A stretch of 64,000 nt of DNA from Lachnospiraceae bacterium C1.1 (lineage in GTDB: Bacteria; Bacillota; Clostridia; Lachnospirales; Lachnospiraceae), in assembly GCA_030434875.1 (NCBI GenBank), contig JAUISW010000001.1, positions 2,615,501-2,679,500 on the forward strand, written 5' to 3'. The notes beneath the pieces are model-generated. The model was not told the DNA's origin. It was given only the letters and a program-made list of their open reading frames with translations, and searched no databases. Positions 61,658 to 64,000 of this stretch are shown here, piece by piece; position 1 is the first letter of the stretch; each line of letters begins with the position of its first letter. The translations under genes were made by a program, and so were the position numbers.

Positions 61658-61664
61658 TATAGTT

Positions 61665-62705
61665 TTAACCAAAAAGATTCTTAAAGAAACTTACGATCTT
61701 ATCTCCGACTCCCTTGAAGAATGATTTAACAACAGATCCTGCTATTGCAGACTTATTTTTTTCAAGAGCATTCGCAAGATCTTCACCTGTTATATTATCT
61801 CCAAGCTCCTGATAAATGCTTGCTGCCTGATCTATAAGGGTATCATAATCAAGGCCGAGATCGTTGATCTTCTCCATAAGACTTACTATTTTAGATATTT
61901 CATCATCTGAAAGTTCGATCTTTGTAGATTTTCCACTGTTGTAGTCTGCTATAGCGGCGCGCACTGCCTCTTCTATTGCTTCTTTGCTGGAAAGATCTCT
62001 CTTGGCGATCTCCTGCTTTATAAAGCTTAAAAGTGCCTCAACTTCTTCACTGGATGCTCCGTTCGCAGCTGCAGCAGCCTCTTCAAGCTCTCCTGTAGTT
62101 ACAAGCTCATCAAGTGAAGTATCCAAGGCCTGTGTATCAAGGCTTGTATCTGTCATCTGGGCATAGGCTTTAAGCGCTCCTATCAAAGCTGCAGTTCCTG
62201 AGATCGATGTAGGAGCTGCAACGATTATGTCTGCATCTTCAACACCGGCAGTAATAAGAGCATTCTGATACATTCCTTCTGTGCAGTAATTGATATTGTG
62301 TGTCACAACATTGATCCCATGTCCGCTTTCAGCAGGCTTAACCAGTACTGAAGAAAGTGACTTTGTACCTATTACAGATGAACTGATATAACTGTCAAGA
62401 TACTGGTGTTCCTCTGAATTAGTTACATTTACTACATTATAACCCGAAATATCAGTCCCGGAAAGTCCCATCAGGCTCATTACAGTTGCAAGCTGGGAAC
62501 TTGTGAGATCCGCTCCAACAGCCAGATATATCTGTGATTTGTCAACAGTATCGCCGGTCTCCGCGGACTCAGTGCTGTCTCCCGAATTATCTGCTGCTTC
62601 CGTTCCGTCTCCCCAGGTAATGTTCTGCACATCTTTTGCAGACACAGCTGATGCGGGCATTACGCAGAGTATTCCCGCAAGAATGCAAGCAAGTATTCTT
62701 TTCAT
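61665..62705 (-). CDS. Secreted DUF1002 protein
   Basis: ATG at 62705 follows GAGGAG and gives a signal peptide ending near VSAKD. The first half has the DUF1002 pattern: QIYLAVGADLTSSQLATVMS, GYNVVNVTNSEEHQYL and NYCTEGMYQNALITAGVEDA with VVAAPTSISGTAAL. The second half is helical, with an amphipathic C-terminus (FFKGVGDKIVSFFKNLFG) that may contact the membrane. The family is common in Firmicutes with no defined role. It lies 17 bases behind the alpha/beta hydrolase. Confidence 0.85.
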   Translation of the reverse strand: MKRILACILAGILCVMPASAVSAKDVQNITWGDGTEAADNSGDSTESAETGDTVDKSQIYLAVGADLTSSQLATVMSLMGLSGTDISGYNVVNVTNSEEHQYLDSYISSSVIGTKSLSSVLVKPAESGHGINVVTHNINYCTEGMYQNALITAGVEDADIIVAAPTSISGTAALIGALKAYAQMTDTSLDTQALDTSLDELVTTGELEEAAAAANGASSEEVEALLSFIKQEIAKRDLSSKEAIEEAVRAAIADYNSGKSTKIELSDDEISKIVSLMEKINDLGLDYDTLIDQAASIYQELGDNITGEDLANALEKNKSAIAGSVVKSFFKGVGDKIVSFFKNLFG

Positions 62706-62722
62706 AATTCTCCTCGTTCTTT

Positions 62723-63655
62723 TCACATCATCGTCTTTTTCATAAATCCGATGATGTCCATCATTACATCAAATCTGTCTCGTTCCTTATAGATTTCGTG
62801 CCGGTCATTATTATATATTTTTACATCGACATTATTAAGCCCAATGTTTGTATATGAATCAGCCGCTTTCTTAACTCCGACTCCGAAATCACCCACTGGG
62901 TCATCAGCTCCGGATACAATAAAAAGAGGAAGATCCTTTGGTATTTTCTGCATCCGGACTGAATCTTGTGATCTTGCCACAAGTGTGATCAGGGTATGAT
63001 AACCATTTACGCTGAATTCGTGTCCGCTAAGGGGGTCGTTCGCATTTTCTTTTCTTGACTCCGGTCTAGAGCACGACCATTCAAAAGGATATTCATGGTT
63101 TGGAGACATCTTAGAATAGCGGCCCAGAGCACAATAGCTCAAGAAACGGCTGACATATCTGTCTCCATGAATTGCCCTTAAAAATGTTGTTATGCATCCC
63201 CCGGCCCATAAAGCAGCAGGAGAGACCGTTCCACTTCCCATGATCACAGCACCATTGATTCCGCTGCCATACATTTCAATATAATTTCTTATAAGAAAAG
63301 ATCCCATCGAATGTCCCATTACGAAAACAGGAAGATCTATGTTTTCTGCCTGAATAAGTTTTTTCAGTCTGTGCACATCTCTGACTACCACAGTTGCAGG
63401 ATCCTGCTCACAGAAATATCCGAAATCCTTTTCATCTGTAACAGTTTTTCCATGTCCGAGCATATCCGCCCCGGCAACGACTATTCCCTGCTCTGCCAGA
63501 AATTCAGCTATTTCACTGTATCTGCCAATATGTTCGCCCATTCCGTGCGCTATTATAAGGCAGGCTTTTTTTTCTCCTGAAGGGCTGTATTTTACAGCAT
63601 GTATCTTCGTCCTCATGTCTCGTGAATCAAATGTAAATTCCTCTTTCAGAACCAT
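62723..63655 (-). CDS. Alpha/beta hydrolase, monoacylglycerol lipase/lysophospholipase-like
   Basis: This 310-aa S33-type hydrolase has IIAHGMGEHIGRY (oxyanion loop), GADMLGHG, the nucleophile elbow VMGHSMGSFL, acid SGADDPVGD and His in NNDRHEIYKE, a complete triad. No signal peptide is present. It probably hydrolyses lysophospholipids or monoglycerides. AAGGGG precedes ATG. It is the first gene of a two-gene operon with the DUF1002 protein. Confidence 0.88.
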   Translation of the reverse strand: MVLKEEFTFDSRDMRTKIHAVKYSPSGEKKACLIIAHGMGEHIGRYSEIAEFLAEQGIVVAGADMLGHGKTVTDEKDFGYFCEQDPATVVVRDVHRLKKLIQAENIDLPVFVMGHSMGSFLIRNYIEMYGSGINGAVIMGSGTVSPAALWAGGCITTFLRAIHGDRYVSRFLSYCALGRYSKMSPNHEYPFEWSCSRPESRKENANDPLSGHEFSVNGYHTLITLVARSQDSVRMQKIPKDLPLFIVSGADDPVGDFGVGVKKAADSYTNIGLNNVDVKIYNNDRHEIYKERDRFDVMMDIIGFMKKTMM

Positions 63656-63681
63656 ATAGTCCCACCCCTTTATATTATATT

Positions 63682-63727
63682 AAAACACTTTTCACCACAG
63701 TTTTTATCCTGCAGCAAAAAGTGTTTT
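63682..63727 (-). terminator. Terminator of the metG-like gene
   Basis: AAAACACTTTT pairs with AAAAGTGTTTT across a loop; on the minus strand U residues follow. Confidence 0.6.
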
Positions 63728-63746
63728 CAATCTCCCGTTCTATATA

Positions 63747-64000
63747 TCAGCCAACTTCAGCGCCGCTCTCCACGTCATGTTCAACTGTCATGAGCGCAAG
63801 ATCACCCTTGCTGTCCATTGCTGAAAGGATCATTCCCTCAGACATCATTCCGGCCATCTTTCTCGGTTTTAGATTAAGTACCGCCATTACTTTCTTTCCG
63901 ACAAGTTTTTCCGGCTCCGGATAATATTTCTGAATTCCTGAAAGGATCTGTTTCTCTTCATCTCCGAATTTAAGCTTGAAGCAAAGAAGCTTTTCTGATT
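63747..64000 (-). CDS. metG: C-terminus of methionyl-tRNA synthetase-type tRNA-binding domain (partial)
   Basis: The frame enters from the right edge and ends at TGA 63747-63749. It reads LLCFKLKFGDEEKQILSGIQ, then YYPEPEKLVGKKVMAVLNL, KPRKMAGMMSEGMILSA and a short tail. This is the OB-fold tRNA-binding domain fused to bacterial MetG in Firmicutes. A stand-alone CsaA-like protein is possible since the catalytic part is outside the window. Confidence 0.75.
   Translation of the reverse strand, partial: SEKLLCFKLKFGDEEKQILSGIQKYYPEPEKLVGKKVMAVLNLKPRKMAGMMSEGMILSAMDSKGDLALMTVEHDVESGAEVG

Noticed and set aside
1..64000. tRNA and rRNA genes
   Set aside because: I found no tRNA-like cloverleaf with a TTCGA/TTCAA arm and no rRNA motifs in this window; SRP RNA is the only stable RNA supported.

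Overview
The window looks like chromosomal DNA of a motile, saccharolytic gut or rumen Lachnospiraceae bacterium of the Butyrivibrio type. This is inferred from the gene families and not from a 16S sequence. Supporting points are AT-rich DNA with strong AGGAGG/GGGGG ribosome sites, two chemoreceptors, abundant c-di-GMP and HD-GYP signalling, a small Gram-positive-type SRP RNA with a consensus promoter, mutS2/yhaM/rlmD/dtd housekeeping genes, a GH43/GPH sugar locus and an FGGY kinase. Nearly every gene is on the minus strand, so transcription runs from high to low coordinates.

Layout: 1-1010 holds inverted repeats, a hairpin array, a short DUF4491-like gene and an unrecognised 57-aa ORF behind a striking hairpin. 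1022-3528 is an operon dtd, P-loop kinase, DegT aminotransferase. 3786-13722 is a five-gene signalling operon: chemoreceptor, EAL protein, HD-GYP protein, giant hybrid sensor kinase with an ECF-S-like membrane domain, response regulator. 13942-17492 is a TAXI-type TRAP transporter operon ending in a cytidylate-kinase-like gene. 17734-21072 holds a divergent secreted esterase and a Cache chemoreceptor. 21158-23058 is a membrane protein plus MATE exporter.

23390-42365 is the most unusual part. Five amidohydrolase-3 (AH) genes and three intact type-B carboxylesterase-fold (CE) genes are interleaved with four relics of the same two families. The relics are two amidohydrolase C-termini, one esterase with its catalytic centre deleted and one esterase fragment. 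This reads as an array grown by repeated duplication and trimming of an AH-CE pair. One member is a membrane-anchored CE that has lost its catalytic Glu and His. Just upstream are a LytS-type kinase, a REC-SARP-like response regulator and a membrane protein. Tandem 11-bp TTTTAA repeats, the spacing known for SARP regulators, precede this regulatory unit and two promoters inside the array. A second conserved motif precedes another array promoter and the MATE operon. I infer a regulated system for ester/amide (xenobiotic or plant metabolite) turnover plus export; the substrate is unknown.

43040-46489 is a GH43 / GPH transporter / AraC glycan locus. 46512-47359 is a small mobile-looking patch: an IS relic, an XRE-HNH fusion and an RHH peptide. 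47406-54515 is an operon mutS2, OmpR-type regulator, HtrA-like pseudoprotease, yhaM, rlmD. 54664-56265 is an FGGY kinase. 56613-59231 is a secreted papain-like protein whose catalytic Cys is replaced. 59507-59631 is the SRP RNA. 59716-63655 holds a double-HD protein, a GNAT enzyme, a DUF1002 protein and a lysophospholipase-like hydrolase. The window ends inside the C-terminus of a metG-like gene.
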